Source: Bacteroidaceae bacterium (GTDB taxonomy: Bacteria; Bacteroidota; Bacteroidia; Bacteroidales; Bacteroidaceae). Taken from it: a stretch of 54,335 nucleotides of DNA. The stretch spans positions 1 to 54,335 of the forward strand of contig JAFWYQ010000100.1 in NCBI GenBank assembly GCA_017517605.1. The letters run 5' to 3'. How positions within the stretch are numbered: the first letter of the stretch is position 1; each line of letters opens with the position of its first letter. The position numbers were made by a program, and so were the translations under genes. Of the stretch, positions 8,383-17,696 are shown piece after piece. The notes beneath the pieces were generated by a model. That model saw only the letters and a program-made list of their open reading frames with translations, did not search any database and was not told the DNA's origin.

Positions 8383-9360
8383 TTATATCTTCAGTACACC
8401 ACCTCCGTACTTCGATTTTATGACTTCGGGATGTTCTTTGACAAAAGAGTCCATGTGTCGGATACGTTTCTCTTCCAGAATCTCGTTGACAGCAATAAGG
8501 ATTCCGGTTTCTTCCACATCGCCAAACTCATAGTTGATGCCAGTGCCGAACACACGCATGGTGGGTGAGAGTCCCATATAAGCATTCACTAACGGGGGTA
8601 TGTTGCATCCTAAATTCCGAACTTCGTGGTTCAAAATACGGTAGTCGGCCTTGAAATCGTCTTCAGAAAACAATGCTTCTAATTCTTTTTCGTTTGCTTC
8701 CAGTTGCAAAGGCTCTGTGGGAACTACCAATTTATCCTTATCTCCAAAATGCTTTTTCAAGAAATATAGAATCATGTCTCGTCCGCGGCGGTTGAAGGAA
8801 GGGTACATGGTCATCTTTCCAAAAAAGTATTTAACGTTGGGCATCAGCACGGTGAGTGCTCCTAATCCGTCCCACAAGTTGTCCAAGGCAAAAATTCCTT
8901 TGGCATCAGCACGGGTAGACTGGTATTCCAATGTTACGAACGAGCGTCCCAATTCAATTGTCTGAGGAAGGAACTCTGTAAGGAATTGCTGAGAAAAATT
9001 GAACATGTGGGCTGTGGCCAATATTGGATGGCCGTGTTCGTCCATGCGTACATCGGTACCCAATATGTAACGGTATCCACCGATAATCTCTTCTGACTCG
9101 GGATTCCATACAATCAATTGGCGATAGGGATTCTCCATGGTGTCGTATTCGTCGATGTCCATAGAAAGACCTGTTCCTCCACCACCTGCACGGAATGCGA
9201 TTTCGCGCAGACGTCCGATTTCCTTCATTACGTTTGGCGCATTGTGTGCTGTAACGATGTAAATATCGTTGTTGCTCTTGTTCGTGCGGCGTAATTTTTT
9301 GTCTTCTGTCAGTTCAGATTTCAGAATCTCTTTACTTATCGGAGCAATTATCTCTTCCAT
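8383..9360 (-). CDS. glsB: Glycine N-acyltransferase, glycine lipid/commendamide synthesis
   Basis: 325 residues of the GNAT-like acyltransferase family that includes ornithine-lipid synthase OlsB and the Bacteroides GlsB enzyme. A conserved segment around residues 50-105 (AFRAGGGGTGLSMDIDEYD, then IIGGYRYILG) and ELGRSFVTLEYQ are typical. In Bacteroides thetaiotaomicron this family transfers a 3-hydroxyacyl chain to the amino group of glycine, making commendamide-type N-acyl glycine, and the partner adds the second acyl chain to give glycine lipid. Its ATG overlaps the stop of the PlsC-type gene by one base (TAATG), indicating translational coupling. Assignment to glycine rather than ornithine is inferred from the phylum and the pairing. 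Confidence 0.85.
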   Translation of the reverse strand: MEEIIAPISKEILKSELTEDKKLRRTNKSNNDIYIVTAHNAPNVMKEIGRLREIAFRAGGGGTGLSMDIDEYDTMENPYRQLIVWNPESEEIIGGYRYILGTDVRMDEHGHPILATAHMFNFSQQFLTEFLPQTIELGRSFVTLEYQSTRADAKGIFALDNLWDGLGALTVLMPNVKYFFGKMTMYPSFNRRGRDMILYFLKKHFGDKDKLVVPTEPLQLEANEKELEALFSEDDFKADYRILNHEVRNLGCNIPPLVNAYMGLSPTMRVFGTGINYEFGDVEETGILIAVNEILEEKRIRHMDSFVKEHPEVIKSKYGGGVLKI

Positions 9361-10202
9361 TATTTCTTAGAATTATCCTTTAAATTATATACAATGCCTT
9401 TCACGTGTTCGGCCCATTCGGTAGAAGACTTTGAATTGTCAAAAGTCTGCCAAGGGATGGGCTTTCCGATAACGACACGGAAGGTCTTATGGCGATTCTT
9501 ATACATTTCGTCTGCCAAATAGAGCATGGCGATATTGAACTTTATTCCCAAGCGTTTGCACCAATTGGCCAACGAATAGAAAAAGTCGGAGTTTCGTCCT
9601 TCGAAGTAGATGGGGACTACATCACGTTGTGTCTGAACACTTTTTGTGATAAAGGTCTTTTTCCATTCCAAGTCACGGATAGTCCCGTCTGGTTGCCGAC
9701 GTGAACATAGACCCGCGGGGAACATAATGATATGGTCTTCGGAACGGAATGCCGCTTCGACCATCTTGGGAAAGTCGCGTGATTGAGAACCGGTTTTGTT
9801 GATAGGGACAAACAGAGGTGCCAAACCATAGAGGTTCATCAGCAGGTCGTTCACCAGATATTTTATCTTGCCGTCATAGTGCTTGCCCAGAATGTACCCT
9901 AATGATATTCCGTCCTGTCCGCCCAATGGGTGGTTGCTTACGAAAGTACAGAGTCGTCCGTCATCGGGTAGATTCTCCAATCCTTCAATCTCCAGTTTGG
10001 TATCAAGATATTCCAGTGTGGATTCCAAAAAGGGTACACCGCGCTTCTCCTTTACGCTGAGCAGATATTCGTTGATTTCCTCTTGATGCACGATCTTCTT
10101 CAAGTATGAAATCAGGAATCCTGGTACATACTTAGCTTTCTTTCCGGCTTTTGAAGCCAAGATGTTGTCTATATCTACAAGGAAAAATGAATCGTCAGCC
10201 AT
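9360..10202 (-). CDS. glsA: PlsC-type O-acyltransferase, glycine lipid synthesis
   Basis: 280 residues; lysophospholipid-acyltransferase fold. The catalytic block is SNHPLGGQDGISLG near residue 90, with His and Asp separated by five residues instead of the usual four, and the acceptor-side motif is FPAGLCSRR. It is the first gene of a two-gene operon with the N-acyltransferase, the glsB/glsA pairing known from Bacteroides, so the likely reaction is O-acylation of N-(3-hydroxyacyl)-glycine at the membrane. A -7 box lies just upstream. The pairing makes the call strong; the exact substrate is inference. Confidence 0.82.
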   Translation of the reverse strand: MADDSFFLVDIDNILASKAGKKAKYVPGFLISYLKKIVHQEEINEYLLSVKEKRGVPFLESTLEYLDTKLEIEGLENLPDDGRLCTFVSNHPLGGQDGISLGYILGKHYDGKIKYLVNDLLMNLYGLAPLFVPINKTGSQSRDFPKMVEAAFRSEDHIIMFPAGLCSRRQPDGTIRDLEWKKTFITKSVQTQRDVVPIYFEGRNSDFFYSLANWCKRLGIKFNIAMLYLADEMYKNRHKTFRVVIGKPIPWQTFDNSKSSTEWAEHVKGIVYNLKDNSKK

Positions 10203-10222
10203 AGTTTTTCGTTAATATCGGG

Positions 10223-10230
10223 CAAAAATA
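10223..10230 (-). promoter_or_regulatory. glsAB -7 box
   Basis: TATTTTTG on the minus strand, 20 bases before the glsA start; no clear -33 element. Confidence 0.5.
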
Positions 10231-10334
10231 GTGTTTCTTTTTCATTTTTGAACACTTTTTCCCGAAAATTAGGACATTTAACTGCCTTTTTAAGACAATT
10301 TAAACACCCGAGTGTCTTGGAAATGGATTTTTGT

Positions 10335-11183
<849 letters not shown>

Positions 11184-11205
11184 GGCGTTTCGTCTTTTTT
11201 TTTAT

Positions 11206-11883
11206 TTATTTTCTTCCAAAGTCGGCAGGGACTTCCCCCCATCGGGAGGTTTCCCATTTGAGGATGGGGGTGGTGTATTTGTTTTCCTTCAGCCACTTTT
11301 CTGCCCGTTCAATAAGTTGGTAGAGTTCTTCGGTGCGGGGCGTGCGTTCGAGCTTGGTCTTGCACTTCTTTTGCCTGACCCAGCTGATGGCGTTTCGGCT
11401 ATCGGAGTAGATGGGCATGTTCACTCCTTTCTGCTTCATCAGGGCAAGGGCATGGACGATGGCCAGAAACTCGCCGATGTTGTTGGTGCCGTGCATCGGG
11501 CCGAAGTGGAAGATTACTTGTCCTGTGCGCAGATAGATACCGCGGTACTCCATAGGACCGGGATTGCCGCTACAGGCTGCATCTACGGCTACGGCTTCGG
11601 CTTGCACGTCGAGGGGCAGGGGGAGTACCGTGTCCGTGCGGTCGGTCGGAGGATTGGAAACGGTGTCCGTTTTAGTCTCTCCCCTTTTTGGGGGGCTGGT
11701 GGTGGCTTTGCCTATATATATATAAGGTGAAGAGTCGTAGGCCTCTTCGGCCTCTTGGCGGGTGGAAAAGCCTTTGTAGATGGCTCCTTCGCATCCGTTG
11801 ACTTGGGCCTTACACTCTGCCCACGAGGTGTAGATGCCGGGGGTCACTCCGTGCCAGACGACGTAGAATTTGGATTTTGCCAT
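11206..11883 (-). CDS. Ribonuclease HI with N-terminal viroplasmin domain
   Basis: About 225 residues. Residues 1-45 (KFYVVWHGVTPGIYTSWAEC) are the Cauli_VI/viroplasmin RNA-DNA-hybrid-binding domain; after a linker comes RNase HI with the catalytic carboxylates in AVDAACSGNPG, NNIGEFLAI, YSDSRNAI and PADFGRK. It removes RNA from RNA-DNA hybrids. The start at 11883 (MAKSKFY) is chosen over the frame start at 11916 because homologues begin at this residue. The linker (11674-11730) is encoded by a palindrome-like C-run/G-run repeat typical of intergenic DNA here, plus an alternating TA tract. Confidence 0.9.
   Translation of the reverse strand: MAKSKFYVVWHGVTPGIYTSWAECKAQVNGCEGAIYKGFSTRQEAEEAYDSSPYIYIGKATTSPPKRGETKTDTVSNPPTDRTDTVLPLPLDVQAEAVAVDAACSGNPGPMEYRGIYLRTGQVIFHFGPMHGTNNIGEFLAIVHALALMKQKGVNMPIYSDSRNAISWVRQKKCKTKLERTPRTEELYQLIERAEKWLKENKYTTPILKWETSRWGEVPADFGRK
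11674..11730. repeat. Repeat-derived linker DNA inside the RNase H gene
   Basis: CTCTCCCC, a T-run, then GGGGGG resembles the intergenic C/G hairpin elements, followed by a TATATATATATA stretch at 11712-11726. It encodes a Pro/Thr/Lys-rich linker between the two domains, a place able to tolerate insertions. Confidence 0.45.
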
Positions 11884-11892
11884 AGATTGAGA

Positions 11893-11999
11893 AGGACCCA
11901 TCCCGACCTTCCCCAAGGGAAAGGAGTAGATAGCGATGGTCTATGAAAAGGCGGACATTCTACTCCCCTCCCTTGTGGAGGGGTAAGGGGGTGGGGCTG
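11893..11999. repeat. Inverted pair of family D elements between argS and RNase H
   Basis: 11960-11999 is a good family D copy on the plus strand (CTACTCCCCTCC, then GGAGGGG and a G-rich tail). 11893-11930 is a more diverged copy in the opposite orientation. Together they fill most of the gap between the two minus-strand genes. No promoter box is visible in the gap, so RNase H and the channel may depend on readthrough from argS. Confidence 0.65.
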
Positions 12000-12007
12000 T
12001 TGTTTTT

Positions 12008-13825
12008 TTACATTCTTTCAGGGACTTCAATACCCAGCAAGCCCATGCCGAGGCGGACAATCTTGGCCACATTCTCAGAGAGGGCAAGGCGGAAGATTTT
12101 CAGTGCCTCGTTCTCCTCACGCAAGATGCTGAAGTCGTGATAGAACTGGTTGTATTCCTTCACCAATTCGTAGCAATAGTTGGCAATGCCTGAAGGGCTG
12201 TAGGTGGTGCCGGCTTCTTTCACTACGGAGGTGAAGTCGGCAAGCATCTGGATGAGGCCCTCCTCCTTTTCGCTCAACTGGATGTCGGCGGGCAGGGTTG
12301 CGGGGATGGCAATGCCGGCTTCCTTAGCCTTGCGGAGTACCGATTGGATGCGGGCGTAGGTGTATTGGATGAAGGGGCCTGTGTTTCCATTGAAATCGAT
12401 GGATTCCTTCGGATTGAAGGTCATGTTCTTGCGGGCATCCACTTTCAGGATGAAGTATTTGAGGGCACCCAATCCTACGATGCGGGCGATGTTGTCGGCC
12501 TCCTCTTGGGTGAGTCCGTCCAGTTTGCCCAGCTCCTGGCTGGTCTCCTTGGCGGTGCTGATCATTTCGGCCATCAGGTCGTCGGCATCCACTACGGTGC
12601 CTTCGCGGCTCTTCATCTTTCCTTCGGGCAATTCCACCATGCCGTAGGAGAAGTGGACGAGGCCCTTGCCCCATTCGAAGCCCAACTTGTCGAGCAGGAT
12701 GGAGAGCACTTGGAAGTGGTAGTTCTGCTCGTTGCCCACCACGTAGATCATCTTGTCGATGGGGAAGTCGGCGAAGCGGAGTTTGGCCGTGCCGATGTCC
12801 TGAGTCATATAGACGGAAGTGCCGTCGGCGCGAAGCAGGAGTTTGTGGTCGAGACCCTCGCCGGTGAGGTCGGCCCATACGGAGCCATCCTCCTTACGGT
12901 AGAAAAATCCCTTTTCCAGTCCTTCCATAACCTTTTCCTTGCCTTCGAGATAAGTGTCCGATTCATAGTAAATCTTGTCGAAGCTGACGCCCATCATCTT
13001 GTACGTCTCGTCAAAACCTGCATACACCCAGTCGTTCATGCGCTTCCAGAGACCGCGCACTTCGGGGTCGCCTGCTTCCCATTTTACCAGCATCTCGCGG
13101 GCTTCCTTCATCAGCGGGCTTTCGGCTTCGGCCTTGGCTTTGGCCTCTTCATCGCTCATGCCTTCAGCGACGAATTTGGCCATCAGCTCTTTCACTTCGG
13201 CCTTGTAGTGCTTGTCGAAGGCCACGTAGTAGTCGCCAATCAGGTGGTCGCCCTTCTTGCCTGATGACTCGGGCGTTTCGCCTTCGCCATACTTCAACCA
13301 AGCCAACATACTCTTGCAGATGTGGATGCCCCGGTCGTTCACGATGTTGGTCTTCACCACGCGGTTGCCATTGGCTGCTACGATGTTGGCCAAAGCGTTA
13401 CCCAGAAGGTTGTTGCGCACGTGTCCGAGGTGGAGGGGCTTGTTGGTGTTGGGCGATGAGTATTCAATCATTACCAACGGTGATGTCTCGGTAGCAGGGG
13501 TGAGTCCGTAGGTGGCGTTGGTGTGGATGCTGTTCAGCAGGTCAATCCAGCAAGCCGATGAGATGGTGAGGTTGAGGAAGCCTTTGATGACGTTGTAGGT
13601 GGCTATGGCCGGACAATTGGCTTTCAGATAGTCGCCAATCTCGGTAGCCGTCTGTTCGGGGCTTTTGCGCGACATCTTCAGGAAGGGGAATACAACGAGT
13701 GTGAGGTGGCCCTCAAACTCTTTCTTGGTCTTTTGCAACTGCACTTGGGCGGTGGTAGCATCCTGCCCGTAAAGGGCTTTGATTCCGTTGATTACGGACG
13801 AAACAATCTTTTCTTCGATAGTCAT
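12008..13825 (-). CDS. argS: Arginyl-tRNA synthetase
   Basis: 605 residues, normal length. An N-terminal Add-1 domain precedes the class I catalytic core with the HIGH motif as HLGHVRNN (~residue 137) and a KMSKS-like loop as KMKSREGTVV. The C-terminal DALR anticodon-binding helices (YSPSGIANYCYELVKEYNQF) end with GLLGIEVPERM. It charges tRNA-Arg in the cytoplasm. It has its own promoter, which overlaps the terminator of the upstream HU gene. Confidence 0.97.
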   Translation of the reverse strand: MTIEEKIVSSVINGIKALYGQDATTAQVQLQKTKKEFEGHLTLVVFPFLKMSRKSPEQTATEIGDYLKANCPAIATYNVIKGFLNLTISSACWIDLLNSIHTNATYGLTPATETSPLVMIEYSSPNTNKPLHLGHVRNNLLGNALANIVAANGNRVVKTNIVNDRGIHICKSMLAWLKYGEGETPESSGKKGDHLIGDYYVAFDKHYKAEVKELMAKFVAEGMSDEEAKAKAEAESPLMKEAREMLVKWEAGDPEVRGLWKRMNDWVYAGFDETYKMMGVSFDKIYYESDTYLEGKEKVMEGLEKGFFYRKEDGSVWADLTGEGLDHKLLLRADGTSVYMTQDIGTAKLRFADFPIDKMIYVVGNEQNYHFQVLSILLDKLGFEWGKGLVHFSYGMVELPEGKMKSREGTVVDADDLMAEMISTAKETSQELGKLDGLTQEEADNIARIVGLGALKYFILKVDARKNMTFNPKESIDFNGNTGPFIQYTYARIQSVLRKAKEAGIAIPATLPADIQLSEKEEGLIQMLADFTSVVKEAGTTYSPSGIANYCYELVKEYNQFYHDFSILREENEALKIFRLALSENVAKIVRLGMGLLGIEVPERM

Positions 13826-13873
13826 TTCTGTATATATTTATTCGTTCTTTTTCCTTGATTTTCAATTGAGCTA

Positions 13874-13904
13874 CAAAAGTACAACAAAAAAAGAGATGCA
13901 CAAG
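13874..13904 (-). promoter_or_regulatory. argS promoter
   Basis: Minus-strand TTG (13901-13903), 19 bases, TACTTTTG (13874-13881). The -33 end sits in the loop and arm of the HU terminator hairpin. Confidence 0.7.
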
Positions 13905-13923
13905 CGTTTGTGCACCTCTTTTT
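13885..13923 (-). terminator. HU gene terminator
   Basis: Reading the minus strand, AGAGGTGCACAAA, CG loop, then CTTGTGCATCTCT and a run of seven T. A strong intrinsic terminator 21 bases after the HU stop. Confidence 0.88.
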
Positions 13924-13943
13924 GTCCTTCCGGGCGGATTGTA

Positions 13944-14216
13944 TTACAATACAGCCTCTGCCAATTCTGCACCGGGCTTGAACTTTGCAACCTTCTTGGC
14001 TGCGATGGTGATAGTCTGCTTGGTAGCGGGATTAACACCAGTTCTTTCACCTCTTTCAGATACCATGAAAGTACCGAAACCTACGAGGGCAACTTTATCA
14101 CCCTGCTTCAAAGCTTCTGTGATAGAAGCAACTACGGCATCAATAGCCTTCTTTGAATCCACTTTGCTCAAGCCTGATTTCTCGGCTACGGCGCTGATAA
14201 GTTCTGCTTTGTTCAT
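13944..14216 (-). CDS. hup: HU-family DNA-binding protein
   Basis: 90 residues, the typical HU size. MNKAELISAVAEKSGLSK is the helical dimer core; GFGTFMVSERGERTGVNPAT contains the beta-arm signature with Arg-rich loop and the Asn-Pro tip that intercalates DNA. It bends and compacts DNA non-specifically. It has a perfect sigma-ABfr promoter and its own terminator, so it is monocistronic and probably strongly expressed. Confidence 0.96.
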   Translation of the reverse strand: MNKAELISAVAEKSGLSKVDSKKAIDAVVASITEALKQGDKVALVGFGTFMVSERGERTGVNPATKQTITIAAKKVAKFKPGAELAEAVL

Positions 14217-14275
14217 AACAATGAAAATTTAAATAATTATATGTAACTCAAAAACTTCCTTAACGAAAAGTGCCA

Positions 14276-14306
14276 CAAATATAGAGGAAGAAAATCATAT
14301 TCCAAA
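14276..14306 (-). promoter_or_regulatory. HU promoter
   Basis: Minus strand TTTG (14303-14306), 19 bases, TATATTTG (14276-14283); full match to the consensus. Confidence 0.85.
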
Positions 14307-14402
14307 CTTTTTAGCGAGAAATTTCAAAAAAAAATATAAAATAAGTATAAAAATATGTTGTTCAGCAGGTTTTTCCCTCTTTCTTAGTGCAAATGTGTGG
14401 GA

Positions 14403-14512
14403 AACAGGGAATAATTCCCTTGTTTAAATACGTGAGCAAATACCCTACATTACCCTTGGGTTAAGCCTGCCTTAGCCTTGGGATAAGGTAACCTTAACCC
14501 AAGGGTGATGTC
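14403..14512. repeat. 22-bp-period tandem palindrome array 2
   Basis: Units at 14403-14424, 14425-14446, 14447-14468, 14469-14490 and 14491-14512, each 22 bp. The last three share TTACCCTTGGGTTAA-like cores (CCTTAGCCTTGGGATAAGG, CCTTAACCCAAGGGT); the first is its own palindrome (ACAGGGAATAATTCCCTTGT). It lies between the divergent HU and rhomboid promoters. Confidence 0.75.
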
Positions 14513-14587
14513 CGCCTTTTCGTGATATACGTTTATTCAAGTAATTTATGGAAATAAAGGGCGAATGTTTTGCCATCATGCATCCCT

Positions 14588-14661
14588 TAGGGGCGAACCA
14601 ATGTGTTCACCCGATATTGTCAAACGATCTCATTTGGGCAGACACATAGGTCTGCCCCTAC
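14588..14661. repeat. Dispersed repeat family H, inverted pair
   Basis: TAGGGGCGAACCAATGTG-type sequence at 14588-14612 and its diverged reverse complement (ACATAGGTCTGCCCCTAC) at 14635-14661. Related copies lie at 915-999. The frame open across this region (14565-14843) looks non-coding. Confidence 0.6.
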
Positions 14662-14820
14662 GGGTAAGACTATTGGCCTTTATCTCCTCAAGAGCGAAGC
14701 GGTATCTCCCTTTGACTCCTTTATCTACACGATTAAATACGTTTGTTCGTGATATGTGGTTAAAAGATGAAAAAAACATAAGAGAACACATCTTTTCGCA
14801 TGTTATACGGAATAAAGTTG

Positions 14821-14828
14821 TATTTTTG
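14821..14828 (+). promoter_or_regulatory. Rhomboid operon -7 box
   Basis: TATTTTTG, 36 bases before the first rhomboid start; the -33 element is poor. Confidence 0.55.
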
Positions 14829-14864
14829 CAGCTTGAATTGTAAAAAAGAGAAAGGATTGCAGAT

Positions 14865-15545
14865 ATGAATAATATGCCTACGGTTACGAAGAACCTACTT
14901 ATTATAAATGTATTGGTGTTCTTGGCCGGTTATGCGCTCCAGGGGTATGGAGTGGATTTGGACAAGATGTTCGGCCTCCACTTCTTCATGGCTTCAGACT
15001 TCAGAGTGTACCAGTTGTTTACCTACCTGTTTCTTCATGGTGGATTCACACACCTGTTCTTCAATATGTTTGCCGTGTGGATGTTTGGCCGTATTCTTGA
15101 ACATGTGTGGGGACCGAAGCGTTTCCTCTTCTACTACCTCGTGTGTGGCGTGGGAGCAGGTTTGTGTCAAGAGTTGGTGCAGTTCATCGACTATACCGTA
15201 GAGTTGGCACCTTATGCCCGCGTGGATGTAGGTGGCGGATTTGTCATCTCGATGGGTGAATACCTGAATATGATGAACACCGTGGGAGCTTCGGGTGCTG
15301 TATATGGTATTCTGCTGGCCTTCGGTATGCTCTTCCCCAACGAGCAGATGTTCATCTTTCCGTTGCCTATGCCTATCAAGGCCAAGTATTTTGTGATAGG
15401 ATATGCGGCCATCGAATTGTTGCAAGGCTTGGCCAACCGTGGCGGACAGATTGCCCATTTTGCCCACTTGGGAGGTATGCTGTTCGGTTTCCTGTTGATT
15501 ATGTATTGGCGAAACAAAAAGAGAAATGAGCAATATTATTACTGA
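14865..15545 (+). CDS. Rhomboid intramembrane serine protease
   Basis: 226 residues, six membrane helices. HGGFTHLFFNMFAVWMFG is the conserved TM2 segment with the oxyanion Asn; GASGAVYG carries the catalytic Ser and AHFAHLGGMLFGF the catalytic His. It cleaves transmembrane segments of substrates inside the inner membrane. First gene of a three-gene plus-strand operon: its last 20 bases overlap the second rhomboid gene. Substrate unknown. Confidence 0.93.
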   Translation: MNNMPTVTKNLLIINVLVFLAGYALQGYGVDLDKMFGLHFFMASDFRVYQLFTYLFLHGGFTHLFFNMFAVWMFGRILEHVWGPKRFLFYYLVCGVGAGLCQELVQFIDYTVELAPYARVDVGGGFVISMGEYLNMMNTVGASGAVYGILLAFGMLFPNEQMFIFPLPMPIKAKYFVIGYAAIELLQGLANRGGQIAHFAHLGGMLFGFLLIMYWRNKKRNEQYYY

Positions 15546-16422
15546 TTTGCGGCAACGTTTCCGCGAAGGAAGCATCAGTTTGCAGCTTATATATATAAAT
15601 GTAGGGGTATTCCTGTTGTTGACATTGACAACGGTCTTCCTCCGCCTGTTCAATGTGGAGGGCTTGTCGTTCATCCGTTATCTGGAGATGCCGGCCGACA
15701 TCATGCAATGGTTGAGGCAACCGTGGTCGGTGTTGACCTACATGTTCCTCCACGCCGATGTATTCCATCTGCTCTTCAATATGCTTTGGCTCTATTGGTT
15801 CGGCCAATTGTTCCTCTATAACTTCTCGGCCAAGCACTTGCGTGGCTTGTATTTGTTCGGTGGCATTGTAGGCGGATTGTTCTATCTGTTGTCTTACAAT
15901 CTGTTTCCCCTGTTCCAACCGATGGTAGGGCATTCTATGCTGTTGGGCGCTTCGGCTTCGGTGTTGGCCATTGTGGTTGCATGTGCCGTCAGTATGCCCG
16001 AGTATCGGTTGAATCTGTTGCTCTTCGGTGCAGTAAGGTTGAAATATGTGGCCTTGATTGTTGTGCTGACCGACCTTTTGTTCATCACCTCTGCAAATGC
16101 TGGCGGACACATTGCTCATTTGGGAGGCGCATTGGCAGGATGGTGGTTCGTCCGTGGTATACATAGTGGCAAGTACGATGCTACGGCTTGGATAAACCGC
16201 GTGTTGGATGCCGTTGTAGGATGGTTTCTCCGTTCGCCAAAATCAAAGAAACCCCGTATGAAAGTCCATGTGGGCAAGCACGGCAAGGATTACGATTATA
16301 ATGCCCGCAAGAAGGCACAATCGGACGAGATTGACCGCATCCTGGACAAGGTGCGCCAATCGGGTTACGATGGTTTGACGGCAGAGGAGAAGCGGAAATT
16401 ATTTGATGCAAGTCAGAGATAA
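15526..16422 (+). CDS. Rhomboid protease with soluble C-terminal tail
   Basis: 298 residues. The second rhomboid core shows LHADVFHLLFNMLWLYWFG, catalytic Ser in LLGASASVLAIV (GAS-A-S rather than GASG) and His in GGHIAHLGGALAGWW. A ~75-residue Lys-rich tail after the last helix (RMKVHVGKHGKDYDYNARKK ... YDGLTAEEKRKLF) is typical of Bacteroidetes rhomboids and probably cytoplasmic. It overlaps the preceding gene by 20 bases and ends six bases before the next, so the three are translationally linked. Confidence 0.92.
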   Translation: MSNIITDLRQRFREGSISLQLIYINVGVFLLLTLTTVFLRLFNVEGLSFIRYLEMPADIMQWLRQPWSVLTYMFLHADVFHLLFNMLWLYWFGQLFLYNFSAKHLRGLYLFGGIVGGLFYLLSYNLFPLFQPMVGHSMLLGASASVLAIVVACAVSMPEYRLNLLLFGAVRLKYVALIVVLTDLLFITSANAGGHIAHLGGALAGWWFVRGIHSGKYDATAWINRVLDAVVGWFLRSPKSKKPRMKVHVGKHGKDYDYNARKKAQSDEIDRILDKVRQSGYDGLTAEEKRKLFDASQR

Positions 16423-16428
16423 AAGTGT

Positions 16429-17526
16429 ATGATTCTGAAGACTATAGGCAATTTCTTTGGACGGATACTGTTGGGTGTCAATGCATTGGTGGCGATATTG
16501 ATGTTGCTTAGCGGCTTCAGTTCGTATATCGACCCTTATGCAATGCCTGTGTTGTCGTGTGCAGGATTGGCCTTCCCCGTGTTTCTGTTGTTGAATCTCC
16601 TGTTCTTCTTTTTTTGGTTACTTTTCCGTCGGAAATATGCCTTGTTCCCTTTGGCAGTAATGTTTGCTTGCATTATGCCGATACGGGCCTATTTCCCCAT
16701 AAACATCCATAAACAACAGATTCCTGACGATGCCATCAAGATTCTGTCCTATAATGTAATGTCTTTTGATGGACATAAGCCGCATACGGAGGGGAACGAC
16801 AATGAGATTGTCCGCTATATACAGCAAATGGATGCCGATATTGTCTGTTTGCAAGAAGCTACATTCAATAATTCCAACTCCAAGAAGTTCCTTTCGGAAA
16901 AGAGCTTCCGTGAAGCCATGTCGGCATATCCCTACAGTTCGCATTACAAGGAGCGGAGCAATGGTTGGATGTGCCTGTCGCGCTATCCCATCTTGTCGGC
17001 TCATTTCGTGAAGTACGAAAGTTCGGGGAATGGTTCGATGGCTTACGAGCTGAAAGTGGGTACTGATACCTTGTTGTTGATAAACAATCATTTGGAATCC
17101 AACAAACTCTCTTTGGATGACCGTGCTGCCTACCGTGATATGATTGTTGACCCCAAGGAGGAAAAGGTGAAATCCACCTCCAGAATGCTGATGGGTAAAG
17201 TGGTCGATGCTGTCTCAATCAGGGCTGCTCAAGCGGATGCTGTCGCAAAGTATGTGCGGGATTCCAAACACAAGTATGTGGTGGTATGTGGCGATTTCAA
17301 CGATTCACCGCTCTCTTATGCGCATCGTGTGATAGGAGAGGGGTTGAATGATGCTTTCATTGATACAGGCAATGGATTGGGAATTTCATACAACAGAAGT
17401 GGATTTTATTTTCGTATCGACCACATCATGGCAAGCGATAATTGGCAGTTGCTCGATTGCAAGGTCGATAGGTCTATCAAAGCATCCGACCATTACCCGA
17501 TATGGTGTTATATGAAGAAAAAATAG
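16429..17526 (+). CDS. Membrane-anchored endonuclease/exonuclease/phosphatase-family protein
   Basis: 365 residues. Three N-terminal hydrophobic helices (~residues 10-90) anchor a C-terminal EEP domain: ILSYNVMSFDG, DADIVCLQEAT, VVCGDFNDSP and IDHIMAS ... ASDHYPIW are the metal-binding and catalytic motifs. EEP enzymes cut phosphodiester or phosphoester bonds in nucleic acids or lipids; the membrane anchor with a domain outside suggests an extracytoplasmic substrate (inference). Third gene of the rhomboid operon. Confidence 0.88.
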   Translation: MILKTIGNFFGRILLGVNALVAILMLLSGFSSYIDPYAMPVLSCAGLAFPVFLLLNLLFFFFWLLFRRKYALFPLAVMFACIMPIRAYFPINIHKQQIPDDAIKILSYNVMSFDGHKPHTEGNDNEIVRYIQQMDADIVCLQEATFNNSNSKKFLSEKSFREAMSAYPYSSHYKERSNGWMCLSRYPILSAHFVKYESSGNGSMAYELKVGTDTLLLINNHLESNKLSLDDRAAYRDMIVDPKEEKVKSTSRMLMGKVVDAVSIRAAQADAVAKYVRDSKHKYVVVCGDFNDSPLSYAHRVIGEGLNDAFIDTGNGLGISYNRSGFYFRIDHIMASDNWQLLDCKVDRSIKASDHYPIWCYMKKK

Positions 17527-17621
17527 AGATTTCGGGACGAAAAACATCCTTAAAACAGCCTTTTTGCCTTAAAAAGAGCAAATATTAGCCCGCAAAGCAT
17601 TATAGAATGTAAAAAAAAGGC

Positions 17622-17629
17622 TATATTTG
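17622..17629 (+). promoter_or_regulatory. secDF -7 box
   Basis: TATATTTG, 67 bases before the secDF start; weak -33. Confidence 0.6.
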
Positions 17630-17696
17630 CACCCTTGTTGCGGAATGCGGCTATTGAAAATTAAATAAATAACTAAAATAATAATCTAAAATCAAA

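Noticed and set aside
11206-11730. Retron or reverse-transcriptase-linked RNase H
   Set aside because: No reverse transcriptase domain; the viroplasmin plus RNase HI layout is a normal cellular enzyme.
14565-14843. 92-codon gene before the rhomboid operon
   Set aside because: Covers a pair of family H repeats and the rhomboid promoter; composition is not coding.
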